A stretch of 64,000 nt of DNA from Pseudeuparius sepicola (GCA_963920635.1 OY987302.1:34323278-34387277), one strand, 5' to 3'; positions 56,309 to 64,000 are shown, counted from the stretch's first letter. A program made the numbers and translations. The notes: generated by a model not told the origin, from the letters alone.

Positions 56309-57364
56309 ATGCCGTTAACATCTCAAGAGCAAATTGCTGAAGCCCAAAGCTCAAAAAAAATTAAAGATCTTACTCGCTCTATCAGGAAAAAGTATACGGC
56401 TTTAAAATTAGGTAGATTTGAAGAAGATGAGGTCTTGGAGAAGGTATTTCAACCTATTACCAAATCTATTACAAAAATTGAAAAAAATAAAAATGAAAGA
56501 GCGGAAAACATGAAGTTTGAACTCAAAAGAGATAATGATGGTTTATGTAAGGTTGAGAAAAAGGAAGGAAGCGTCGAAAAAAAGGAGGAAGAAAACGTTG
56601 AGGACAGAATCAGCAAGAAACTCGATAAGTTAATAGCAAGCATTAATAGAAACAAGCAACAATCCCTCAATGAGTCACATTATGAAGCTACCGTACCAAC
56701 TGATAACGATACCGTTTTCAACGAATCATTTAACATGAGTACATTTCGACCGGAGGTTTTGGAGGAGTACTTGGATGCCTATCCCGAAATAGCTAAGAAG
56801 TACATTTTAGACCACAATGAAAAACTTCCAAAAATTGATCCGGTTTATGGACCCCTTTACAATGCGTCACAGTCACAATGGATGCTAGGAAAAAAAGTTA
56901 TGGACTTCGATAAAAGTAGCGGAGACATTTTGATTGATGGACACCGCTATAAAGGTACCGAGGGACTCTACGATTTAATTTTCTACGATGATCCACGTAT
57001 AACTACTAAAGAGGGGAACGATAGGTATAGACATATTTTAGTTAATACCGAAGTTCACCTAAATACTCTTGGAAGACTGAAAGGCACAAATCGTTCAAAG
57101 TATATTGACATTATAAAACCTTTCGTTACGACTTCAACATCTAAATCGAGGCCCCGTGCGAATACAATATCTGGCTCGGGTACTTCCGAGATGCATTGGA
57201 TTTTCAATAAAAAACCCATAGAATACGTTTATTGGGATGATGTCAATGAATTAGTTGACCGTTTAAAATTGCTCGTGGCATCTAAAAACGCAGGCAATAC
57301 ATCGAATGACAACGAAATTGTAGCAATAATAAATGAGCTCAAAGAAGCTAATATAATCAGATAG
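56309..57364 (+). CDS. Conserved viral-element protein of unknown function (DUF8207-like)
   Basis: An intact frame of 351 residues. The first ~110 residues are Lys/Glu-rich with heptad-like spacing (a probable coiled coil, 'EVLEKVFQPITKSI', 'KVEKKEGSVEKKEEENVEDR'). The C-terminal half carries 'YGPLYNASQSQWMLGKKVMD', 'GTEGLYDLIFYDDP' and the end motif 'VYWDDVNELVDRLKLLVASK', which I recognise from many uncharacterised insect and hydrozoan proteins linked to Polinton-like elements. It lacks membrane segments and known catalytic motifs. Its position after the ATPase and a own promoter suggest a late structural or assembly role; this is inference. Confidence 0.72.
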   Translation: MPLTSQEQIAEAQSSKKIKDLTRSIRKKYTALKLGRFEEDEVLEKVFQPITKSITKIEKNKNERAENMKFELKRDNDGLCKVEKKEGSVEKKEEENVEDRISKKLDKLIASINRNKQQSLNESHYEATVPTDNDTVFNESFNMSTFRPEVLEEYLDAYPEIAKKYILDHNEKLPKIDPVYGPLYNASQSQWMLGKKVMDFDKSSGDILIDGHRYKGTEGLYDLIFYDDPRITTKEGNDRYRHILVNTEVHLNTLGRLKGTNRSKYIDIIKPFVTTSTSKSRPRANTISGSGTSEMHWIFNKKPIEYVYWDDVNELVDRLKLLVASKNAGNTSNDNEIVAIINELKEANIIR

Positions 57365-57388
57365 ATGCACAAAAGGTGTTTAGTACCA

Positions 57389-57618
57389 AAATGAGCTTGA
57401 ACAAGTTCGGACGTTCTTCCAAAGCGCCTAACGAAGTCAAAGTTTTTCGTACTCAGAATTTGTTTGCGGTAACCAAAGAAGGAGACTACGATCTTTAAAA
57501 CCGTAAATTGTGCAACGTTGAACTACCGACTGAAGGTGGCGACGCCGCAACAAAAAAATACGTCGATGCTAGCTGTACTTCTATAATGAATTCGATCGAT
57601 GAAAAATTTCAAAATATC
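57389..57618 (+). pseudogene. Fibre/tail-like viral protein, part before LTR insertion, one stop
   Basis: ATG 57389 opens a frame with 'MSLNKFGRSS' and, after a TAA at 57494-57496, 'NRKLCNVELPTEGGDAATKK' followed by YVDA. The 'NV..PTEGGDAATKKYVD' pattern resembles the trimerising repeats of phage tail fibres and similar proteins of insect virus-like elements. The gene is cut at 57618 by an LTR retrotransposon and resumes in the same frame at 63923. The stop codon is a second, independent break. Confidence 0.62.
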
Positions 57619-57827
57619 TGTAGCAGTAGTTTGTTATGATTTGTAAGTAAGTAGAATAGTGTATACTTAAATACTGCTGACCCATCATATTGGGGTCATC
57701 GGGCTTATTAGCTAGATATATGGAGCATTATAGTTATATCAGTCAACATGTACACATATAAGAATATACGAGAGTAATTTGGGAAATATGGAGTGATTAT
57801 TCGACAACCAACCAATCCATAGTTACA
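57619..57827 (+). repeat. 5' LTR of the mdg1/412-like element
   Basis: 209 bp, pairing with 63710-63918. Target site TATC lies just before it. Confidence 0.95.
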
Positions 57828-57965
57828 TGGCGACCCGCCAACCCTGCCAGCCCTGCGAAATCCTGCCAACCCTGCCAGCCCTGCGAAACCCTGCCAACCC
57901 TGCCAGCCCTGCGAAACCCTGCCAACCCTGCCAGCCCTGCGAAACCCTGCCAACCCTGCCAATGG
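57828..57965 (+). repeat. Primer site followed by 28-bp tandem repeats in the leader
   Basis: TGGCGACCCGCC at 57828 is the primer site, of the tRNA-Arg-like type used by 412/mdg1 elements. It is followed by about four copies of GCCAACCCTGCCAGCCCTGC plus GAAACCCT (28 bp), one with a base change (AAATCC), and a partial fifth. Confidence 0.85.
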
Positions 57966-58003
57966 TAATGGATGCTGTTAATGGATCACTGAAATGAGGC
58001 ATC

Positions 58004-58243
58004 ATGGGTAAAACGGTATCGAAGGAAGCCGAGGTTACCGACACTGGGGTGGTAAACTCAAATTTTATTGTGCAGGAGAAAGCAGTGAATGTGCCACTTG
58101 ATTTACATATTTTAATGTACGTAATAACGATAGCTGTAGTGGTAATGGTAATTCTACAGATAAGGAGAGCTTACCGCAGAGGACTCAAGAAGGAGTTGGG
58201 CAAGAGCAGAATGCTGGAAACTCTGGCCATGGATGTAGCGTAA
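58004..58243 (+). CDS. Small membrane protein ORF in the leader of the mdg1/412-like element
   Basis: This codes for 79 residues. It starts 'MGKTVSKEAE', which fits an N-myristoylation signal (Gly2, Ser6). Residues ~32-52 are a hydrophobic membrane segment ('ILMYVITIAVVVMVILQI') followed by a basic stretch 'RRAYRRGLKKELGKSR'. Small ORFs upstream of gag occur in 412/mdg1-type elements, though their role is unknown. The intact frame and membrane-targeting layout argue that it is real. It could anchor particles or RNA at a membrane; this is inference. It lies 300 bp before gag. Confidence 0.6.
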   Translation: MGKTVSKEAEVTDTGVVNSNFIVQEKAVNVPLDLHILMYVITIAVVVMVILQIRRAYRRGLKKELGKSRMLETLAMDVA

Positions 58244-58587
58244 TGGAAGCAACGGACAATCTAGTTTTGGATTATACGACAAAGTGGAAATTTTTACGGC
58301 GTAAAAGTTAAGATGTGGTGTTGTGAGTTGTGAAAGTGTGGTTTTGTGCATCAACCTTTATGTAGGTGGTTGACCGCAGCGGCACCAGGCCAACGTTCAA
58401 TGGACAGCAACAGTAAGCAATATTAGCGTTTTTTTTTTTCAATTGCAATAGCAAGCGCTTTATAAACTTTATGTTCTTTTTGTTAGGCATCGGCAATTTT
58501 TAATAGGCCATATTATTTAAACATTATATTGCTAATATTGTAAATTTGTATATGTTAATTTGGGTATATATATATTTTTATTATTTA

Positions 58588-59838
58588 ATGATACGTTGGG
58601 CAGAATTGGAACAAATTTTAAATGATATAAAAACCGAGGTTGTAACAATATCAAAAAGAGTTTTAAAAAAAGAGGTACCTAAGGGTCAATCGGTTAGAGA
58701 TGAAGTTAGAGATGAGTTACTCCAACGGTATAATAAAACGGTTAAATTGATAGGAAATTTTTGGCCAATTTTAAATGAAAGTCAGCGTGCTGTTGTGAAC
58801 CAAATTTATATTTTTATTAAGGATAAGGTTGTAAAATCTTTCAATGTATTGGACGTCAATTACGAAATACCAGAGGTATCCTTGGAACAAATTGTAGAGA
58901 AAGAGGACACTAATAGCAACGTTCAGGAAAATTTTGATTCTCTAAAATCTAGCTCGCCTGAACTCAAAGACAATATGGCTATGACAGCAGCGGAATTTTT
59001 TAATTTTGCAAGTCGAATTCTTCCAAATAGTTTCGACGGCGAAGTGGACAAATTGCAAGCGTTCCTTGATGCATTGTCCCTGTTAAAGGCGAATTCTAAT
59101 GGACATGCAGAAAATTCTGTAGCTTTCGTTAAAACTAAATTAACGGGGAAAGCACGTGATTTGATTAGTGATGACGATGATTTGGAAACAATTGTCACAA
59201 AATTACGAGAGGGCATAAAAAGGGAAAGCTCAAAGTTAGTCACAGCAAAATTATTAGCGCTACGGCAAAACGCCAAGGAAGCGGCAAAATATGCGGCGGA
59301 GGTAGAAGCCCTAACTTCGTCATTGAAAAGAGCATATATTGCTGAAGGAGTCCCTCCTACGGTAGCATCTGGTTATGTCACTGATACAGCAGTAAGGGCT
59401 CTAAGTAAAAATGCCAGCTCGGAAAGAGTACGCTTCATAATGGAGGCTGGTACATTTTCAACGAGCCAAGAAGCGCTCACAAAGTTTGTGAATGTTAGTA
59501 CCGGAAGTGATCCACCAACAACAAATATTTTTTACACTCATACTAGAGGAAATTCTAACTACCGTGGACGTGGACGCGGTAGAGGACAAACGCCAAATTA
59601 CAATTACCATAATAATGGACGGCAAAATCAAAATCGAGGATATTACCGAAATGGTACGAATGATCAGACAAGGACCTACAGTTATAATAATAGAGGTAGT
59701 AGAGGATATGGACAAAATAATTATAATCGAGGAAACCAAAGATATGTCCGAACGTACACCAATCGACAGGAGACAGAAAACGAACGTCAAAATTCGGGAA
59801 ACGGACAGAACCCCCAGTCGTTGGGGGAAATGTCGTAA
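58588..59838 (+). CDS. gag: Gag of the mdg1/412-like element
   Basis: The frame is open from 58546; I prefer the ATG at 58588 ('MIRWAELEQILNDIKTEV') because the upstream codons are hydrophobic and AT-rich. The length is then about 416 residues. An N-terminal helical region is followed by a capsid-like part ('AEFFNFASRILPNSFDGEVD', 'VAFVKTKLTGKARDLI', 'EALTKFVNVS'). The C terminus is Arg/Gly/Asn-rich ('NYRGRGRGRGQTPNYN') instead of carrying CCHC knuckles, as in 412/mdg1 Gag. The pol frame overlaps its last codons in the -1 register. The frame is intact. Confidence 0.85.
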   Translation: MIRWAELEQILNDIKTEVVTISKRVLKKEVPKGQSVRDEVRDELLQRYNKTVKLIGNFWPILNESQRAVVNQIYIFIKDKVVKSFNVLDVNYEIPEVSLEQIVEKEDTNSNVQENFDSLKSSSPELKDNMAMTAAEFFNFASRILPNSFDGEVDKLQAFLDALSLLKANSNGHAENSVAFVKTKLTGKARDLISDDDDLETIVTKLREGIKRESSKLVTAKLLALRQNAKEAAKYAAEVEALTSSLKRAYIAEGVPPTVASGYVTDTAVRALSKNASSERVRFIMEAGTFSTSQEALTKFVNVSTGSDPPTTNIFYTHTRGNSNYRGRGRGRGQTPNYNYHNNGRQNQNRGYYRNGTNDQTRTYSYNNRGSRGYGQNNYNRGNQRYVRTYTNRQETENERQNSGNGQNPQSLGEMS

Positions 59839-60077
59839 AAATTTTTCATTTCGATCTCACATTTTCAAATTTTGTTATTCTTAGAACAGAAATGACCGGC
59901 AGTGAAACAATAACTTTTCTGGTAGACACAGGCGCAGACGTATCAATTTTTAAAAGAAATAAGATCAATTCAAATCAGTTAGTTCATTCATATAACGCAA
60001 GCATTCTTAAAGGAATTACGAATGGAATAACCAAATCCCTTGGTTCCACATCCACAAACATTTTTATAGATGACTGA
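59823..60077 (+). pseudogene. pol: Protease part of pol, 3' part deleted
   Basis: In the -1 frame relative to gag, reading is open across the gag stop to 'TFLVDTGADVSIFKR' (intact DTG) and on to a stop at 60075-60077. The main pol frame begins at 60070 in another register with 'DFIKKYRCLLDYDYW', the normal sequence after protease. The second conserved retropepsin strand (ILG) that should lie between is missing, and GATGACT-like sequence at the junction (60067-60079) suggests a small deletion between short direct repeats. This copy would lack a working protease and a joined Pol. Confidence 0.7.
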
Positions 60078-63000
60078 TGACTTTATAAAAAAGTACAGAT
60101 GTTTACTGGATTACGATTATTGGACTATGACACTAAAATTCAACCATGGAGAAATATCTATTCCTATTTACGACAGTCCAGAAAAAGACGTTTTAATTAT
60201 TCCACCTCGATGCGAAATAGTTAGACAACTAAGCAAATTAAAAAACATTAGTCAGGACGTCGTGGTGCTAAATAAACAAATAGCACCAGGTGTGTTTATC
60301 GCAAGGTCAATAGTATCAAAACACTCTCCATTTGTGCAGATTATAAACACAAATTTCGAAATTGTGCGAATAACCGAACCACAAGTTGACACTGTAAATT
60401 TAGATATGTATAACATCTATACCATTACAAATGAAAGGATTAATAAAAAATCGAATTTATTGTCAGAATTAAATCAAAATATACCCACGTTTGTGAAAGA
60501 CGATGTACTAAATCTCTGCAGTGAGTTTGAAGACATTTTTGCATTAAAAGACCAAAAAATTACAACTAACAATTTTTATTCACAAAAACTTAAACTTCTA
60601 GACAGGACTCCGGTGTATATTAAGAACTATAGAATTCCAAAAACACAGAAAGAAGAAATTGATCGTCAGGTAGATAATATGCTTCAGAACGATATCATAG
60701 AACCGTCATGTTCGGAATACAATAACCCTGTCCTATTAGTACCAAAAAAGTCGGAGAATGGCGACAAGAGATGGCGTCTAGTCATAGACTTTAGACAATT
60801 GAATAAAAAACTGGTAGCAGATAAGTTTCCACTTCCAAGAATTGACGACATATTAGACCAACTTGGAAGGGCTAAATGGTTCTCCGTGTTAGATTTAATT
60901 TCCGGTTTTCACCAGATTCCTCTGGAAAAAGATTCCAGAGATCCCACATCTTTCAGTACCGACAAGGGATCATTTCGATTCAACCGATTACCATTTGGAT
61001 TAGCAGTTAGCCCCAATAGCTTTCAGAGAATGATGACAATGGCTTTTGCAGGTGTCACACCCGAACGAGCTTTTTTATACATGGACGACCTGATAGTAAT
61101 AGGATGCTCAGAAAAACATCATTTAGATAATCTGCGAAAAGTTTTCGAAACATGTAGAAAATTTAATTTAAAATTAAATCCGACAAAGTGTCGTTTTTTT
61201 CACAAAGAAGTGACATATTTGGGTCATAAAATCACGGATAAAGGAATCCTTCCAGATGATTCAAAATACGACATCATAGATAGTTATCCAGTACCAGTAA
61301 ATGCTGACGCTGTGAAACGTTTTGTAGCTTTTTGTAATTATTACAGGAGATTTATACCTAATTTTGCTGAGATCAGCGCTCCACTTAATAGATTAACTAG
61401 GAAAAAATCTACATTTTCATGGACAGATGAATGTCAAATGTCATTTGAAATACTAAAAAGATCACTGATAAGTCCAAAGATCCTTCAATACCCGGATTTT
61501 AGCAAGCAGTTCATCCTAACAACAGATGCGTCTAAGGAAGCGTGCGGAGCAATTTTATCGCAAGATTTTGACGGTAATGACCTACCAATTGCATATGCAT
61601 CCCGCTCATTCACTAAAGGAGAAAGCCACAAATCTATCATAGAAAAAGAATTGGCGGCAATTCATTGGGCGATTACCTACTTTCGGCCATACCTATATGG
61701 GACAACATTTTTAGTAAGATCAGATCACAAGCCGTTAGTTTATTTATTTGCTATGAAAAACCCAGCATCTAAGCTAACAAGAATGCGTTTAGACCTTGAA
61801 GAATTTTCTTTTGAGGTAGAGTACATAAAAGGTAAACAAAATGTCGGCGCAGATGCATTATCACGAATAAGTATAAACGAATTAAAGGATATTCATAGAA
61901 ACGCTGCTCAAATTTTGGCAGTAACGCGTTCTATGACTCGAAAAGTCGAAAATAAAACAGAAAATGGTGAAAATATTACATCACCACCCAGTTGCAAAGT
62001 TTATGAATCTCTAAGCAAAGGAAGTGAATTACTTAAAATTCCTACATTAATTATTCAAATAAAACCAGCAAGTCTAAGGATAATGTTGGTATATAAAAAA
62101 AGAGTGAGCGCTCAAAAGACAATCACAATCATTAATGGCATTATTCCATTAGAGGACATAATGTCTCAGCTTCAAACTATAGCGAATGATAGTGGTTTTA
62201 AGTCTGTAAAATTAAGAATGGATAGTGAAATATTTCAATGGTGCACCAAAGAAGAATTCAAAGAAAAAGGGCAAAATATATTAAAATCGCTAAATATTAT
62301 TATATATGATGAACCGACATTAGTCACCCAACAGGAGGAGAAAAAGAAACTAGTTTCAAAATTTCATGATGATCCAATAACTGGCGGACATTGCGGACAA
62401 AAGCGTCTTCTGAAAAGATTAAGAATGTACTACAAATGGAAAAATATGTCCCGTGACGTAGCTAATTATGTAAAGAACTGTCAACAATGTCAACTAAATA
62501 AGATAAAAATAAGAACTAAAGAACCTATGGTAATTACCCCAACACCACAGGTATCGTTTGACATCGTTTCAATCGATACTATCGGACCGTTCATGAAAAG
62601 TAATAATGGCAACACATACGCTGTAACAATTCAGTGTGAGCTGACCAAATATGTTGTTATAATTCCTATACCAGATAAATCGGCGGCAACAGTAGCAAAG
62701 GCTATAGTAGAAAATTTTATTCTGATATATGGTCCTATGGCTGAAATAAGAACCGACATGGGAACGGAATATAAAAATCAACTATTCGAAAATATGTGTA
62801 AGTTGCTGAAGATTACTCATAAAACGTCCACACCGTACCACAGTCAAACAATAGGTGGTTGCGAGAGAAATCATCGAGTATTCAATGAGTATATCAGAAT
62901 GTATATAAATGATTCACCAGGAGATTGGGAAAATTGGGTAAAATATTATACATTTTGTTACAATACTACTCCCAGCTCATACCATAACTACACTCCTTTC

Positions 63001-63375
63001 GAATTGATATTTGGCAAGAAGGTAAAACTGCCTGAGACTCGACTTGGGTCAAGGGTTGAACCTTTATATAACCTCGAAGCGTACGATCAGGAATTACGCT
63101 ATAGACTACAACTAGCCCACAACCAAACAGCAAAATATTTACAACAAGCCAAATTAAAACGAAAGCAAAGGTACGACGAAAAGACTGAGGAATCAAGATT
63201 AAAACCGGGAGATAAAGTAACAATCTCTAATGAAAACAGAACTAAGTTTGATCCTTGGTATCGTGGACCTTTTGTTGTTGTAACTACCGAGGGAGTTAAT
63301 TGTAAATTGTTAGACAAAGATGGTAAACAAATTATCATTCATAAAAATAGAATTCAACCATATAATTCTGCTTAA
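60070..63375 (+). CDS. pol: Pol of the mdg1/412-like element: RT, RNase H, integrase
   Basis: An open frame of 1101 codons. RT spans ~185-360: 'NPVLLVPKKSENGDKRWRLV', 'GFHQIPLEKDSR', 'LPFGLAVSPNSFQRMM' and the active site 'FLYMDDLIVIG'. RNase H is at ~470-600: 'TTDASKEACGAILS', 'IIEKELAAIHWA', 'RSDHKPLVYLF'. Integrase is at ~770-1000: zinc part 'HDDPITGGHCGQKR' and 'CQQCQLNK', core Asp in 'SIDTIGPF', Asp in 'RTDMGTEY' and Glu in 'GGCERNHR'. The C-terminal 'LKPGDKVTISNENRTKFDPW' is the usual end domain. All catalytic residues are present. It is separated from protease by a small deletion. Confidence 0.93.
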   Translation: MTDDFIKKYRCLLDYDYWTMTLKFNHGEISIPIYDSPEKDVLIIPPRCEIVRQLSKLKNISQDVVVLNKQIAPGVFIARSIVSKHSPFVQIINTNFEIVRITEPQVDTVNLDMYNIYTITNERINKKSNLLSELNQNIPTFVKDDVLNLCSEFEDIFALKDQKITTNNFYSQKLKLLDRTPVYIKNYRIPKTQKEEIDRQVDNMLQNDIIEPSCSEYNNPVLLVPKKSENGDKRWRLVIDFRQLNKKLVADKFPLPRIDDILDQLGRAKWFSVLDLISGFHQIPLEKDSRDPTSFSTDKGSFRFNRLPFGLAVSPNSFQRMMTMAFAGVTPERAFLYMDDLIVIGCSEKHHLDNLRKVFETCRKFNLKLNPTKCRFFHKEVTYLGHKITDKGILPDDSKYDIIDSYPVPVNADAVKRFVAFCNYYRRFIPNFAEISAPLNRLTRKKSTFSWTDECQMSFEILKRSLISPKILQYPDFSKQFILTTDASKEACGAILSQDFDGNDLPIAYASRSFTKGESHKSIIEKELAAIHWAITYFRPYLYGTTFLVRSDHKPLVYLFAMKNPASKLTRMRLDLEEFSFEVEYIKGKQNVGADALSRISINELKDIHRNAAQILAVTRSMTRKVENKTENGENITSPPSCKVYESLSKGSELLKIPTLIIQIKPASLRIMLVYKKRVSAQKTITIINGIIPLEDIMSQLQTIANDSGFKSVKLRMDSEIFQWCTKEEFKEKGQNILKSLNIIIYDEPTLVTQQEEKKKLVSKFHDDPITGGHCGQKRLLKRLRMYYKWKNMSRDVANYVKNCQQCQLNKIKIRTKEPMVITPTPQVSFDIVSIDTIGPFMKSNNGNTYAVTIQCELTKYVVIIPIPDKSAATVAKAIVENFILIYGPMAEIRTDMGTEYKNQLFENMCKLLKITHKTSTPYHSQTIGGCERNHRVFNEYIRMYINDSPGDWENWVKYYTFCYNTTPSSYHNYTPFELIFGKKVKLPETRLGSRVEPLYNLEAYDQELRYRLQLAHNQTAKYLQQAKLKRKQRYDEKTEESRLKPGDKVTISNENRTKFDPWYRGPFVVVTTEGVNCKLLDKDGKQIIIHKNRIQPYNSA

Positions 63376-63709
63376 TTTGTTACCTACTTTCTACTTATTT
63401 GTTTACTGTTATGTTTATTATTATCTCATAGTATTACGAATACGAATAATGTGCTTAGGTATTAAATAACTCTAGAGCGCGCGCTTTACTAGGTATCAGG
63501 TATCACTAGGTTAAGGTCATGATAGTATAGCGTAGGTTAGTCTTTATACAATAGGTTTGGTGTTTTGTCTATTTGGCAAATTATAAATTATTTAAATTGC
63601 TGCTGCATCTTGAATTTGTTTTAAGTTTTAATATTACATTTCTGGTTAGATTTACAGAATGTTCCCCATTACTGGCCAGAATGGGGTCCATTCTTTCCAA
63701 AGGGAGAGG
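63376..63709 (+). other. 3' untranslated region of the mdg1/412-like element
   Basis: Non-coding, AT-rich, with no env. It ends in the purine-rich tract AAAGGGAGAGG directly before the 3' LTR. Confidence 0.8.
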
Positions 63710-63918
63710 TGTAGCAGTAGTTTGTTATGATTTGTAAGTAAGTAGAATAGTGTATACTTAAATACTGCTGACCCATCATATTGGGGTCATCGGGCTTATT
63801 AGCTAGATATATGGAGCATTATAGTTATATCAGTCAACATGTACACATATAAGAATACACGAGAGTAATTTGGGAAATATGGAGTGATTATTCGACAACC
63901 AACCAATCCATAGTTACA
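63710..63918 (+). repeat. 3' LTR of the mdg1/412-like element
   Basis: 209 bp, with one visible difference from 57619-57827. TATC follows at 63919-63922. Confidence 0.95.
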
Positions 63919-64000
63919 TATCTCTAAGATCTTTACAAGCAATTTCGATAAAAAGATTTCGAGCTTGAATAAGATAGTATTGAGTTCATCTTCGACGTCA
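63919..64000 (+). pseudogene. Fibre/tail-like viral protein, part after LTR insertion
   Basis: After the TATC target duplicate, the frame of the interrupted viral gene continues open for 26 codons (63923-64000) to the window edge. The composition is Ser/Lys-rich with heptad-like spacing ('NFDKKISSLNKIVLSS'), consistent with the coiled shaft of a fibre-like protein. The rest lies outside the window. Confidence 0.6.

Larger units (their letters stand above)
57619..63918 (+). mobile_element. mdg1/412-like Gypsy LTR retrotransposon, recent insertion
   Basis: LTRs of 209 bp (57619-57827, 63710-63918) run TGTAGCAG...AGTTACA and differ visibly at one position (TATACGAG versus TACACGAG). TATC flanks both ends (57615-57618, 63919-63922). 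The primer site TGGCGACCCGCC starts at 57828, and the purine tract AAAGGGAGAGG precedes the 3' LTR. The order is a small membrane ORF, gag, protease, RT-RNase H-integrase, with no env. The near-identical LTRs mean a recent insertion, later than the virus. Confidence 0.95.
49329..64000 (+). mobile_element. Endogenous Polinton/adintovirus-like DNA virus, incomplete in window
   Basis: The co-directional block 49985-57618, continuing at 63923-64000, contains an adenain-like protease, a packaging ATPase, a PLA2-like virion protein, capsid candidates and an IAP. That set is characteristic of Polinton/Maverick and adintovirus-like elements of animals. The left limit is inferred from the end of similarity to the neighbouring repeat. 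DNA polymerase B and integrase genes, needed for a firm Polinton call, are not in the window. 57619-63918 is a later LTR insertion. Confidence 0.75.

Noticed and set aside
59800..59840. Canonical -1 slippery heptamer between gag and pol of the mdg1/412-like element
   Set aside because: The -1 overlap is real, but GGGGGAAATG and GTAAAAATTTTT do not give a clean XXXYYYZ site in the gag frame.
1..64000. tRNA, rRNA or CRISPR arrays
   Set aside because: No cloverleaf, rRNA-like or regularly spaced direct-repeat structure was found; tRNA-like sequence appears only as primer binding sites.

Overview
This is a eukaryotic, almost certainly insect, genomic segment made nearly entirely of transposable elements and one endogenous DNA virus. 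The evidence is the AT-rich intergenic DNA, many TA-flanked MITEs with CAGGGTG termini, an errantivirus-type LTR element with a TGGCGCAGTCGG primer site, an mdg1/412-like Gypsy element, R4/Dong-type elements in TAA repeats, and arthropod TATA + TCAGT core promoters. I see no host cellular gene, tRNA, rRNA or CRISPR array. The species cannot be fixed from this sequence.

Layout. 1-888: 5' half of a mariner-family transposon. 890-6.4 kb: non-coding, with two MITEs (1016-1389, 5237-5450) and GC-rich degenerate repeats. 6.42-43.2 kb: a nested stack. A pogo-like transposon (outer parts at 6.42-6.62 and 42.62-43.22 kb) was hit by an errantivirus-like element on the minus strand (6618-42617, 225-bp LTRs, AGAG target duplication). 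That element holds a 1.2-kb foldback element in env (8169-9397), a 13-kb insertion carrying a second Gypsy element with LTRs of about 2 kb (13330-24585), and a CAGGGTG-type transposon (25716-38956). The last of these contains a minus-strand AP-endonuclease LINE, and two R4/Dong-type elements sit in tandem in the (TAA)n tail of the LINE. Macro-domain, integrase, env, protease and gag remnants of the errantivirus can be read in order; its reverse transcriptase is missing.

43.2-49.3 kb: mostly unrecognised DNA with a Penelope-like GIY-YIG fragment, a decayed hAT-like fragment and an LTR-like repeat. From about 49.33 kb to the right edge there is a Polinton/adintovirus-like endogenous virus on the plus strand. 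It starts with a tandem-repeat region full of nuclear-receptor-like palindromes. Its genes follow in one direction: a small unknown protein, a tiny basic ORF, a PLA2-like virion protein, an adenain-like protease, a penton-like protein, a small overlapping ORF, a major-capsid candidate, an unknown protein, a BIR-RING IAP, an FtsK/A32-like packaging ATPase, a large conserved protein and a fibre-like protein. Several genes carry their own TATA-Inr promoter, in two cases only 4-6 nt before the ATG.

The fibre-like gene is split by a very young mdg1/412-like LTR retrotransposon (57619-63918; LTRs of 209 bp, one difference seen; TSD TATC), and its frame resumes at 63923. The ATPase, penton-like, unknown and fibre-like genes carry frameshifts or stops, while the capsid, PLA2, protease, IAP and large conserved genes are open. 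No DNA polymerase B or Polinton integrase gene is visible; they could lie beyond the right edge or be absent.
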